Positions 1 through 6,835 of a stretch of 10,072 nucleotides of DNA are shown here, in pieces. Source of the DNA: an uncultured Clostridia bacterium (GTDB lineage: Bacteria; Bacillota; Clostridia; Saccharofermentanales; DTU023). Below the pieces are notes generated by a model. The model searched no databases and was not told where the DNA came from. It saw nothing but the letters and a program-made list of their open reading frames with translations. Numbering within the stretch: position 1 is the first letter of the stretch; every line of letters starts with the position of its first letter. The DNA lies in assembly GCA_947254895.1 (NCBI GenBank), contig CAMYEY010000049.1, positions 1 through 10,072 on the forward strand. Reading direction: 5' to 3'. The translations under genes and the position numbers were made by a program.

Positions 1-76
1 TACAGTAAAAAGGAGTTCAATCAAAGAGCTTTACCTGTAGTTAGCCTGAGCAGGCTTGTTTGTAATGATTTTGTAA

Positions 77-95
77 TTAATCTGGTACAGATTAA
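77..95. promoter_or_regulatory. perfect palindrome, operator candidate
   Basis: The sequence TTAATCTGGTACAGATTAA is a perfect inverted repeat with 8-bp arms around a 3-bp GTA spacer. It lies just upstream of the TATAAT at 116-121 and overlaps the weak -35 hexamer (TTAAGT, 92-97) of the surface-protein promoter. No T-run follows, so it is not a normal terminator. Its length, symmetry and position fit the binding site of a dimeric repressor or activator; which regulator family is not evident from the sequence. Confidence 0.5.
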
Positions 96-121
96 GTTTA
101 TCACTTACACTACAATATAAT
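92..121 (+). promoter_or_regulatory. promoter of the surface-protein gene
   Basis: A perfect -10 hexamer TATAAT lies at 116-121 with a weak -35 (TTAAGT, 92-97) 18 bp upstream. A second overlapping -10-like TACAAT is at 111-116. Transcription would start near 128, giving a leader of about 40 bases. The weak -35 overlapped by the palindrome at 77-95 suggests regulated expression; that is inference. Confidence 0.55.
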
Positions 122-169
122 GGTGTAAAAATAAGGTAGTGTTTATTGGAAGGAGAGTCTAGTCCGATT

Positions 170-1258
170 ATGGGATATGGGAGGCGTTATAGACCCAGAG
201 TCTTTTTAGTTTTTGCTTTAATGTTATTCGCTGTTGTATCGTTTATTACCCCACTATCGGTCCAAGCCGGCGGCAGCGGGGGAAGTGTGGGCGGTGGACC
301 TGTTCCGCTTGGCCCTGCCCTGAAAATCAAAAAGATTTGGGAACCGGATACGGAGCCATGTGAGATTAAAATTCAACTTAGGGGAAAGTGCTTTTGGGAA
401 GATTGGTTGGTAGAAGAAGTTGTCTTAAATGAAAGCAATGGTTACCAGGCTGTTGTACAAGACACAAACAAAAACTATCCGGAAAATCTAATGGAGAGAC
501 CCAATAAAGATTTAAATAAATTTCTCTATATTAAGGAGCTGGGAGTTGACCCGAAGGAGGTCGAGATCAGTCCTATCAAGGTAAGCGATAGCCAATTTGC
601 TTTTACAGTCACAAAAGACAGCAAGCCTTATAACGAAAATACTACAGTTAAAATCAATCTCCATAATGAAGTTACAGGTGAAGTGACAAGTGGAAATATG
701 ACTTATAGAGAGGCTAACTGGGCTTTTTCTCTCCCCTCATCTTGGAATAATACGGTTGACTTTACGGTTACGATTCCGGGCTTTAATCCTTTCTCGGCCA
801 GTTATCATGGTAGGCAGGCATTTATGGTTACCTATTACAAAGAGCAGGGAAGACCCTTTGCTAAAGATTTGACAGAATATGACCTTTACCTGAGAGAAAC
901 AGGTTGGGGTGGGCTTGAACTATTGTTACCGGAAACAAACCATGTTGATTATTATGGGGATGGGAAAGACTTTAGGATCGACGAAGATGATCCTAAAGAG
1001 CTGAAGCAGGCCCAATTTGAAGTGACTATCCTCAACAAGAAGCCTCAGCCGACAGAGACCACCAAACCAAGTGAACCGAGCTTTTCAACAGTTTCTACCG
1101 GAACCTATGTAACATCTGTGGAGACAAGTCATAAAAAGGTTTTACCCAAGACTGCTCTGGCTCCTGGCACAGGTGGTTTGTATGCCATAATGGTCTTAGT
1201 GGCCCTCGCATTTTTTATAAATTACTTTTTGAAAAAGGCTGAAAGGTCGGAGAGGTGA
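170..1258 (+). CDS. Cna_B-like surface protein with atypical sorting signal
   Basis: Secreted surface protein of 362 residues, probably anchored to the wall by sortase. Residues 1-33 form a signal peptide: basic start (GRRYRPR), hydrophobic core about 11-26, cleavage likely after VQA (33). A Gly/Pro-rich stretch follows. Residues about 52-160 resemble a Cna_B/SpaA-type immunoglobulin-like domain (KIKKIWEPD start, EEVVLNE strand). Residues about 161-293 may be a second beta domain ending in VTILNKK. A Thr/Ser/Pro stalk (293-322) leads to LPKTA (325-329), APGTG (331-335), a membrane segment (337-354) and a basic tail. The sorting pentapeptide ends in Ala, not Gly. Cys64 and Cys74 are close enough to pair. 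Start: ATG at 170 with AAGGAG at 150-155 is preferred, although the gap is long; an in-frame TTG at 146 would overlap that ribosome site. Ligand and sortase are unknown. No terminator is visible after the gene. Confidence 0.7.
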   Translation: MGYGRRYRPRVFLVFALMLFAVVSFITPLSVQAGGSGGSVGGGPVPLGPALKIKKIWEPDTEPCEIKIQLRGKCFWEDWLVEEVVLNESNGYQAVVQDTNKNYPENLMERPNKDLNKFLYIKELGVDPKEVEISPIKVSDSQFAFTVTKDSKPYNENTTVKINLHNEVTGEVTSGNMTYREANWAFSLPSSWNNTVDFTVTIPGFNPFSASYHGRQAFMVTYYKEQGRPFAKDLTEYDLYLRETGWGGLELLLPETNHVDYYGDGKDFRIDEDDPKELKQAQFEVTILNKKPQPTETTKPSEPSFSTVSTGTYVTSVETSHKKVLPKTALAPGTGGLYAIMVLVALAFFINYFLKKAERSER

Positions 1259-1310
1259 GTCAGGAAGCTAGAGTTTATCTTGAGGTTGGAAGACTAAATC
1301 TTAAAAAAGT

Positions 1311-1340
1311 TTGTGGTATTTGACGAGTAAGTGCTACAAT
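1311..1340 (+). promoter_or_regulatory. extended -10 promoter of nfnAB
   Basis: TGCTACAAT (1332-1340) is an extended -10 element, with TTGTGG (1311-1316) 18 bp upstream as a weak -35. Transcription would start near 1347, about 40 bases before the nfnA start codon. The more consensus-like TTGACG at 1320-1325 is only 9 bp from the -10, so it is unlikely to be its partner. Confidence 0.5.
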
Positions 1341-1385
1341 AACTAGAGCTTAATGTGTAAGAAGTTCAGGAGGAATTAGATAGCT

Positions 1386-2237
1386 ATGTATAAAATAGTT
1401 AGAAAACAAGTGCTTAATCCTAATGTTGTTAGGATGTCAATCGAGGCACCCCTTATTGCCAAAAAGGGTAAACCAGGTCAATTTATAATTTTTAGAGTTG
1501 ATGATGAAGGTGAGAGAGTACCTTTAACTATTGCTGGCCGCAATCCAGAAGAAGGTACGGTAGATATTATTTTTCAGATTGCTGGCAAATCAACCCGGCT
1601 GCTAGCTCAAAAAGAGCAGGGAGATTTTATCGTTGATTTTGTTGGCCCCTTGGGTAAACCGTCAGAGCTCGCAGGTCATAAAAGAGCATGCGTTATCGGT
1701 GGTGGTGTTGGTACAGCTATTGCATATCCTTCAGCTGTTGCCTTGCACGAACTCGGTGCAGAAGTTGATGTTATTATAGGCTTTAGAAACAAGGATATTG
1801 TTATCTTGGAGGATGATTTTAAGGCAGCATCTAAGAATTGCTATATCATGACTGATGACGGGTCCTATGGTGAACATGGCTTTGTTACGGCTAAGCTCAA
1901 AGAGCTAGTTGACTCTGGCGTCCCCTATGACCTTGTCGTTGCTATTGGTCCTATTCCTATGATGAAGGCAGTGGTTGATATCACTAAGCCTCAAAATATC
2001 AAAACTCTCGTCTCGGTTAACCCCTTAATGGTTGATGGAACTGGTATGTGTGGTTGCTGCCGGGTCGTTGTAAATGGCGAAACAAAGTTTGGCTGTGTGG
2101 ATGGACCTGAGTTTGATGGCTTTCAAGTCGATTTTGAAGACTTGGCTTTGCGTAATAGATCTTATTTCCAAGAAGAGAGAGCTTCTGATGAAGCCTACAA
2201 GGCAAAACTTGAAGAAGCATGCTCATGCAAGGCTTAA
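1386..2237 (+). CDS. nfnA: NfnA, small subunit of ferredoxin:NAD(P) transhydrogenase
   Basis: Cytoplasmic flavoprotein (283 aa), the FAD and [2Fe-2S] subunit of NADH-dependent reduced ferredoxin:NADP+ oxidoreductase, which couples exergonic and endergonic electron transfer between NADH, NADPH and ferredoxin. The ferredoxin-reductase-like fold shows the FAD motif RVPLTI (44-49), a nucleotide-binding glycine loop GGGVGTA (105-111), and a C-terminal cluster motif with Cys222, Cys225 and Cys237 plus Asp217 in VDGTGMCGCC. In characterised Nfn small subunits the cluster is held by three Cys and one Asp, which this matches. DHOD electron-transfer subunit PyrK and sulfide dehydrogenase SudB are close relatives, but the NfnB-type gene 27 bases downstream decides for Nfn. 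Only ATG 1386 works as a start: an in-frame TAG lies at 1377. AGGAGG (1368-1373) is 12 bases away, longer than usual. The extra C-terminal Cys279 and Cys281 are unassigned. Confidence 0.9.
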   Translation: MYKIVRKQVLNPNVVRMSIEAPLIAKKGKPGQFIIFRVDDEGERVPLTIAGRNPEEGTVDIIFQIAGKSTRLLAQKEQGDFIVDFVGPLGKPSELAGHKRACVIGGGVGTAIAYPSAVALHELGAEVDVIIGFRNKDIVILEDDFKAASKNCYIMTDDGSYGEHGFVTAKLKELVDSGVPYDLVVAIGPIPMMKAVVDITKPQNIKTLVSVNPLMVDGTGMCGCCRVVVNGETKFGCVDGPEFDGFQVDFEDLALRNRSYFQEERASDEAYKAKLEEACSCKA

Positions 2238-2264
2238 GTAAATCTGTTTGAAAGGAGAAGAACG

Positions 2265-3665
2265 ATGGCAACAAAAAGAAATATGAGCAAGGTTAAAGTT
2301 GCGATGCCTGAACAGGATGCAAAGGTTCGGGCTCGAAATTTTGCTGAAGTAGCAACAGGTTATACAGAAGAAATGGCCCAAGAAGAGGCTTTACGTTGTT
2401 TACATTGTAAACACAGGCCTTGCATGAATGGCTGTCCGGTTATGGTTAAAATTCCGGAGTTTATTCAATACATTGTCGATGGAGATTACGAGGGTGCTTA
2501 TCAAAAAATCCTCGAAACGAATGTTTTACCGGCAGTTTGCGGTAGGGTTTGCCCCCAAGAAAGTCAATGTGAGGCCCTCTGTGTAAGAGGTATTAAGCAT
2601 GAGCCGGTTGCAATAGGCCGTTTGGAGCGTTTTGTCGCTGACTACCATAGGGCTCATACTGAGCCGGTTTCCCATGGTTATCCACGCAATGGCCATAAGG
2701 TTGCAATCATTGGGTCCGGTCCTGCTGGCCTCAGCTGTGCCGGTGACTTGACCAAGATGGGTTATGAGGTAACCATGTTTGAATCTCTTTCAGAAGGCGG
2801 GGGCGTTTTGGTTTATGGTATTCCTGAATTTCGTTTGCCAAAAGAAATCGTGAAAAAAGAAATCAAACAATTGCAATTGGATGGTGTCAAACTTGAGACC
2901 AATACGGTTGTCGGGCGTACTATCACCATTGATGAGTTGATGGATGACTACGGCTATGAGGCAGTATTTATCGGTTCAGGTGCAGGTTTACCTGTTTTCC
3001 TGGGCATTCCTGGCGAAAATAGTGTTGGTGTTTATTCTGCTAATGAGTATCTGACAAGGTCGAACTTGATGAAAGCCTATAAGAAAGACCATGATACCCC
3101 TATTCGTAAGAGTAAGGCAGTTGCTGTCATTGGTGGCGGTAACGTGGCTATGGATGCTGCCAGGACAGCTTTACGATTAGGTGCTGATGATGTTTATATC
3201 GTCTATCGTAGGTCATTTGATGAAATGCCGGCCAGGTTAGAGGAGATTCACCATGCTAAGGCTGAGGGTGTCCAGTTTAAGAATTTATCTAATCCGGTTA
3301 AAATCGTCACAGATGAACATGGTGAGGTTGTCTCTATGACCTGTATCCAGATGGAGCTGGGCGAACCTGATGAGTCAGGTAGAAGAAGGCCCAGGCCAAT
3401 AGAAGGTTCTGAATTTGAACTTCCTGTTGATACAGTAGTTGTTTCTGTTGGTACAAATCCCAATCCTCTTATCAAGCAAACTACTGAAGGTCTTGATGTA
3501 ACCTCTTGGGGTGGAATCATCGCAGATGAAACCGGAGCAACCTCGAGAGCTGGTATCTTTGCCGGCGGCGATGCGGTAACAGGTGCAGCAACCGTTATAT
3601 CGGCTGCAGGTGCCGGTAAAGTTGCTGCAAAAGCGATTGATGAGTATATAAAATCTAAAGGTTAA
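2265..3665 (+). CDS. nfnB: NfnB, large subunit of ferredoxin:NAD(P) transhydrogenase
   Basis: Partner of NfnA (466 aa), related to the small subunit of glutamate synthase (GltD) and often misnamed that way. It carries the bifurcating FAD, the NADP(H) site and two [4Fe-4S] clusters that pass electrons to ferredoxin. Visible: N-terminal cluster cysteines 45, 48, 53, 57 and 92, 96, 102, 106, with Glu99 inside CPQESQC; FAD loop GSGPAG (150-155); second Rossmann loop VIGGGNVAMDAAR (288-300); and FAGGD (432-436), the FAD-closing motif. Length is normal for NfnB. AAAGGAG (2251-2257) stands 7 bases before ATG 2265. It is co-transcribed with nfnA and ends just before the hairpin at 3676. No large glutamate synthase subunit is adjacent, which supports Nfn over GltD. 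Substrate direction is inferred from the family: mainly NADPH production in fermenters. Confidence 0.9.
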   Translation: MATKRNMSKVKVAMPEQDAKVRARNFAEVATGYTEEMAQEEALRCLHCKHRPCMNGCPVMVKIPEFIQYIVDGDYEGAYQKILETNVLPAVCGRVCPQESQCEALCVRGIKHEPVAIGRLERFVADYHRAHTEPVSHGYPRNGHKVAIIGSGPAGLSCAGDLTKMGYEVTMFESLSEGGGVLVYGIPEFRLPKEIVKKEIKQLQLDGVKLETNTVVGRTITIDELMDDYGYEAVFIGSGAGLPVFLGIPGENSVGVYSANEYLTRSNLMKAYKKDHDTPIRKSKAVAVIGGGNVAMDAARTALRLGADDVYIVYRRSFDEMPARLEEIHHAKAEGVQFKNLSNPVKIVTDEHGEVVSMTCIQMELGEPDESGRRRPRPIEGSEFELPVDTVVVSVGTNPNPLIKQTTEGLDVTSWGGIIADETGATSRAGIFAGGDAVTGAATVISAAGAGKVAAKAIDEYIKSKG

Positions 3666-3675
3666 TATTGCCAGC

Positions 3676-3715
3676 AAAAGGTCGGGAAATATTTTTTCCC
3701 GGCCTTTTATTTTTA
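3676..3715 (+). terminator. terminator of nfnAB
   Basis: Left arm AAAAGGTCGGGAAA (3676-3689) pairs with right arm TTTCCCGGCCTTTT (3695-3708) with one G-T wobble across a short loop. A T-rich tail follows. It separates nfnB from the tRNA-Lys promoter immediately downstream. Confidence 0.9.
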
Positions 3716-3724
3716 TTTGATATT

Positions 3725-3733
3725 TGTTATACT
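3725..3733 (+). promoter_or_regulatory. extended -10 promoter of tRNA-Lys
   Basis: TGTTATACT is an extended -10 (TGn plus TATACT) ending 19 bases before the tRNA. No good -35 is seen at 17 bp; that space is occupied by the tail of the preceding terminator. Confidence 0.45.
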
Positions 3734-3752
3734 CACATAGCTGAATAAAAAC

Positions 3753-3828
3753 GACCCATTAGCTCAGCTGGAAGAGCATCTGACTCTTAATCAGAGGGTC
3801 CAGGGTTCGAGCCCCTGATGGGTCACCA
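3753..3828 (+). tRNA. tRNA-Lys (anticodon CTT)
   Basis: The 76-base cloverleaf has acceptor arms GACCCAT and ATGGGTC, D arm with AGCTCAGCTGGAAGAGC, anticodon stem TCTGA/TCAGA with loop CTCTTAA (anticodon CTT, reads AAG), a T arm with GGTTCGAGC, and an encoded CCA at 3826-3828. Confidence 0.97.
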
Positions 3829-3831
3829 GTA

Positions 3832-3878
3832 TGAAAAGCCTTGAAACACATATGTATCAAGGCTTTTCAAATTTTTTG
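3832..3878 (+). terminator. strong terminator between tRNA-Lys and permease
   Basis: A perfect 13-bp stem, TGAAAAGCCTTGA (3832-3844) and TCAAGGCTTTTCA (3857-3869), closes a 12-base loop that itself contains the palindrome ACATATGT. A six-T run (3872-3877) follows. It begins four bases after the tRNA CCA and ends just before the ribosome site of the permease. Confidence 0.9.
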
Positions 3879-3886
3879 GAGATGTG

Positions 3887-3893
3887 TTGGAGG
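3887..3893 (+). promoter_or_regulatory. ribosome binding site deciding the permease start
   Basis: TTGGAGG lies 5 bases before ATG 3899. It falls inside the short upstream extension that an in-frame GTG at 3884 would give, so ATG 3899 is the better start. Confidence 0.75.
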
Positions 3894-3898
3894 TTATT

Positions 3899-5254
3899 AT
3901 GTTGGAAAAAGCTTTTAAGCTGAAAGAAAACAAGGTGACAGCAAAAAGCGAAATGGCAGCAGGTCTTACGACCTTTATGACCATGGCTTATATTTTAGCG
4001 GTTAATCCTCAGATTTTGAGCACGACAGGTATGCCGGCAGGTGGGGTGCTGATTGCGACGGCAATCTCGTCCTTTATTGCTTGTGTCTGTATGGCTTTCT
4101 TTTCAAATCTGCCTTTTGCTCTGGCTCCTGGTATGGGTCTCAATGCTTATTTTGCCTATACCGTTTCGGCCAGGTATGGTTGGGAAATGGCCTTGTTTGC
4201 AGTCTTTATTGAAGGTTTGATTTTCATCGTCCTATCCTGGACCAATGTCAGAGAGGCCATCTTTAACGCCATACCTTTGAACTTGAAGTATGCTATATCA
4301 GCAGGTATTGGCCTTTTCATTGCCTTTATCGGTCTGATTAATGGTAAACTGGTAGTCAATAATGACGCTACTTTAGTAGGCTTACAGAACTTCTCGGCCA
4401 ATTTTAACACGGCCGGTATAGGGGCAATTCTCTGTATACTAGGGGTAATCATTATTGCTATGCTATCCCACAAAAAAGTTAAAGGTTCAATTTTGATTGG
4501 TATCCTTGTAACCTGGCTTTTAGGTATCATCGCTGAGGCTGTTGGTCTCTATGTGCCTGATCCGGAAGCTGGTTTCTACACTGTTTACCCGACTTTGGGC
4601 CTGCCTGACTTTGCTGGCTTTGGGGATATTTTTGGTAAAGCTTTTAGCATAGATTTTGTTAATTTTAAATTCTTTGATTTCTTAGTGGTCATCTTTGCTT
4701 TCTTGTTTGTTGATATCTTTGATACCCTGGGGACAGTCATTGGTGTTGCGTCTAAAGCAGATATGTTAGATGAAAAGGGTCGCTTACCTAAAATCAAGGG
4801 AGTCCTTATGGCAGATGCTGTTGGCACAACCGTTGGTGCTATCTGTGGTACCTCTACTGTTACTACCTTTGTAGAAAGTTCTGCGGGTGTTGCAGAGGGT
4901 GGTAGAACGGGATTGACATCACTGACAACAGGTTTCTTATTTTTAATTTCAATTATTTTATCACCACTTTTTATTTCAATACCTGCCTTTGCTACAGCAG
5001 CAGCCCTACTCTATGTAGGCTTCTTAATGCTGTCAGCGATTTTAAAGGTGGATTTTAATGATTTGACAGAGGCTGTTCCTGCTTATATAGCAGCCATATC
5101 TATGCCTTTCTTCTACAGCATTGCTGAAGGAATTTCATTTGGTGTTATTTCTTACGTTTTAATCAATCTTTTGGCAGGAAAAGGGAAAAAGATTAGCCCT
5201 CTCATGTATGTGCTGGCAGTTCTCTTTATTCTGAGACATGTTTTCTTGGTTTAA
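3899..5254 (+). CDS. AzgA-type purine permease (guanine/hypoxanthine/adenine)
   Basis: Inner-membrane proton-coupled nucleobase transporter of the NCS2/AzgA group, 451 aa, the usual length for PbuG/PbuO, PurP and YgfQ relatives. Family landmarks are present: YILAVNPQIL (31-40), PGMGLNAYF (77-85), the substrate-region segment VDIFDTLGT (271-279), CGTSTVTTFVESSAG (316-330) and AEGGRTGLTS (332-341). Hydrophobic segments run through the whole protein, consistent with the 14-helix UraA fold. Substrate among guanine, hypoxanthine and adenine cannot be settled from the sequence. The upstream gap holds only the tRNA-Lys terminator; I see neither an independent promoter nor a purine riboswitch, so expression may depend on read-through. 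A terminator follows at 5285. Confidence 0.9.
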   Translation: MLEKAFKLKENKVTAKSEMAAGLTTFMTMAYILAVNPQILSTTGMPAGGVLIATAISSFIACVCMAFFSNLPFALAPGMGLNAYFAYTVSARYGWEMALFAVFIEGLIFIVLSWTNVREAIFNAIPLNLKYAISAGIGLFIAFIGLINGKLVVNNDATLVGLQNFSANFNTAGIGAILCILGVIIIAMLSHKKVKGSILIGILVTWLLGIIAEAVGLYVPDPEAGFYTVYPTLGLPDFAGFGDIFGKAFSIDFVNFKFFDFLVVIFAFLFVDIFDTLGTVIGVASKADMLDEKGRLPKIKGVLMADAVGTTVGAICGTSTVTTFVESSAGVAEGGRTGLTSLTTGFLFLISIILSPLFISIPAFATAAALLYVGFLMLSAILKVDFNDLTEAVPAYIAAISMPFFYSIAEGISFGVISYVLINLLAGKGKKISPLMYVLAVLFILRHVFLV

Positions 5255-5284
5255 TGTAAAGCTATAACCGTTTGCTATTTGATG

Positions 5285-5328
5285 AACTCATCCTTAATCC
5301 ACCCTCTGGATTAGGATGAGTTTTTTTA
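5285..5328 (+). terminator. terminator of purine permease gene
   Basis: AACTCATCCTTAATCCA (5285-5301) pairs with TGGATTAGGATGAGTT (5307-5322) with one bulged T, closing a 5-base loop, followed by a T-run through 5327. Confidence 0.93.
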
Positions 5329-5386
5329 TTCAGGATCTTTCCATAAGTTTATTTAAAGAGATAGTTATACCTAATTTGTAGGCTTA

Positions 5387-5403
5387 ATCAAAATTGTTTC
5401 GAT
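5387..5403. promoter_or_regulatory. imperfect palindrome at the pfp promoter
   Basis: ATCAAAA-TTG-TTTCGAT is an inverted repeat with 6 of 7 arm positions matching. It occupies the -35 region, ending 3 bases before the extended -10 element. An operator is possible, but AT-rich palindromes of this size also arise by chance. Confidence 0.25.
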
Positions 5404-5406
5404 CTA

Positions 5407-5415
5407 TGCTATAAT
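5407..5415 (+). promoter_or_regulatory. extended -10 promoter of phosphofructokinase gene
   Basis: TGCTATAAT joins a TGn extension to a perfect TATAAT. No good -35 is present at 16-18 bp. The start of transcription would be near 5422, giving a leader of about 40 bases. Confidence 0.65.
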
Positions 5416-5463
5416 CCCAAGGTATGGACTTTAGTTTATAAAAAATAAATTGGAGGATTTATC

Positions 5464-6705
5464 GTGTTAAAAGGAAATTTAATGTTTGGTCAATCAGGTG
5501 GTCCAACATCAGTCATTAACTGTAGTGCAGCAGGGGTTTTTATCGAAGCTTTGCAGCATGAAGATAGGATTGAGAAGGTTTATGGTGCCCACCATGGTAT
5601 CGTTGGTATCTTAGAGGAAGATTTTTTCGATATGGGTCAAGAGGACAAGGACGAACTCTTGTTGCTCAAACAAACTCCCTCATCGGCTCTCGGGTCATGC
5701 CGTTATAAACTTGCTGATCCGGATAAGGATGATACCGATTATAGAAGGATCCTAGAGGTTTTCAAGAAATATAATATCCGCTACTTCTTTTATAACGGTG
5801 GTAACGATTCAATGGATACTTGCAACAAAATTTCAAAATTTATCCAGAATAATGGATATGAGTGCAAGGTTATTGGTGTTCCCAAAACGATAGATAATGA
5901 CCTCTTTGGGACAGATTTTTGCCCCGGTTTTCCATCAGCAGCAAGGTATATTGCTACAACCATGATGGAAGTTTACTGTGATTCAATTGTCTATGCTAAT
6001 GGTCAGATTACGATTGTTGAAATCATGGGGCGTAATGCAGGTTGGTTGACAGCAGCTTCTGTTTTGGCTGCTGATAAGGGCTATGGTCCTGACCTCATAT
6101 ACTTACCAGAAGTTGAATTTGACTTAGATCGCTTTATGAGCGATGTTAAAAGGATTTATGAGCAAAAAGGTAAAGTTCTGGTTGCCATATCTGAAGGTGT
6201 TCAAACTAAGGATGGCAAATTTATTCCTGAGTTAGTAGGCGAAGTTAAGACAGATGCTTTTGGTCATAAGCAGATGGGTGGTTCAGCTGCAGTTTTAAAA
6301 TCCTACATTGAAGACCATATTGATACCAAGGTTAGAGGAATTGAACTTTCCTTGATGCAGAGATGTGCAGCTCACCTTGCTTCTGAGCTTGATGTGGAAA
6401 GTACTTTTGCAGCTGGTAGAGAAGCAGTCAAGGCAGCCTTGAACGATGAAACAGATGTTATGATCGCCTTTAGTGTGAAGTCTAGCGATAAACCGGAAGT
6501 TGAGTTAGTTCATGTTCCGCTGGAAAAAGCAGCTAACACAGAGCGTAAGGTACCTCTGGAGTGGATCAATGCTGACAAGAATTTTGTTACAAAAGACTTT
6601 GTTGACTACTGCTTACCTCTGATTCAGGGGAAAACTGAGAGAAAATTAGAAGATTCTTTGCCAAGGTTTGCTAAGCTGAAATTTGTCCAAGCCGGTAAAA
6701 AATAG
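5464..6705 (+). CDS. pfp: PPi-type 6-phosphofructokinase
   Basis: Cytoplasmic glycolytic enzyme, 413 aa, of the phosphofructokinase family; it probably phosphorylates fructose 6-phosphate reversibly with pyrophosphate rather than ATP. Landmarks: GQSGGPTSVIN (9-19) phosphodonor loop; YNGGNDS (110-116); PKTIDND (140-146) with catalytic Asp144; EIMGRNAGWL (186-195); SEGV (243-246); FGHKQMGGSA (266-275). Two positions separate donor types in this family: Asp115 stands where ATP enzymes have Gly (GGDG), and Lys141 where they have Gly (PGTIDND); both point to PPi. The Asn at 114 replaces the usual Asp of GGDD. The length also exceeds the roughly 320 aa of bacterial ATP-PFK. GTG 5464 is chosen as start because GGAGG (5452-5456) is 7 bases away; ATG 5482 would cut into the N-terminal strand. 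Single-gene unit flanked by its own promoter and terminator. Confidence 0.88.
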   Translation: MLKGNLMFGQSGGPTSVINCSAAGVFIEALQHEDRIEKVYGAHHGIVGILEEDFFDMGQEDKDELLLLKQTPSSALGSCRYKLADPDKDDTDYRRILEVFKKYNIRYFFYNGGNDSMDTCNKISKFIQNNGYECKVIGVPKTIDNDLFGTDFCPGFPSAARYIATTMMEVYCDSIVYANGQITIVEIMGRNAGWLTAASVLAADKGYGPDLIYLPEVEFDLDRFMSDVKRIYEQKGKVLVAISEGVQTKDGKFIPELVGEVKTDAFGHKQMGGSAAVLKSYIEDHIDTKVRGIELSLMQRCAAHLASELDVESTFAAGREAVKAALNDETDVMIAFSVKSSDKPEVELVHVPLEKAANTERKVPLEWINADKNFVTKDFVDYCLPLIQGKTERKLEDSLPRFAKLKFVQAGKK

Positions 6706-6724
6706 TCTATATTCTTGAATTTGA

Positions 6725-6763
6725 GATAAAAAAACCGAGTTGAATACGCTCGGTTTTTTTATC
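6725..6763. terminator. terminator after phosphofructokinase gene
   Basis: A perfect 15-bp inverted repeat, GATAAAAAAACCGAG (6725-6739) and CTCGGTTTTTTTATC (6749-6763), with a 9-base loop. The A-run and T-run are symmetric, so it could also act on minus-strand transcripts. Confidence 0.92.
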
Positions 6764-6835
6764 TTGAAGATAATATTACATTGATATTAGAATTTTAATA
6801 GACTTGAGATAAATTTGTGATAAGGAAATAATACA

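Noticed and set aside
43..60. Small hairpin AGCCT/AGGCT that might be a terminator of an upstream gene
   Set aside because: Only a 5-bp stem followed by TGTTTG, which is not a real T-run, and no upstream gene is visible in the window.
60..77. Direct repeat TTGTAAT twice, 11 bp apart (60-66 and 71-77)
   Set aside because: The spacing is close to one helical turn, which could suit a regulator, but two 7-mers in such AT-rich DNA are likely by chance.
3375..3677. Minus-strand open frame of 100 codons opposite the end of nfnB
   Set aside because: It lies wholly opposite a clearly coding region and into its terminator, has no ribosome site, and its product resembles no family.
3829..3898. Purine riboswitch in front of the purine permease
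   Set aside because: The gap is too short for an aptamer plus expression platform once the 13-bp terminator is counted, and no purine aptamer core is visible.
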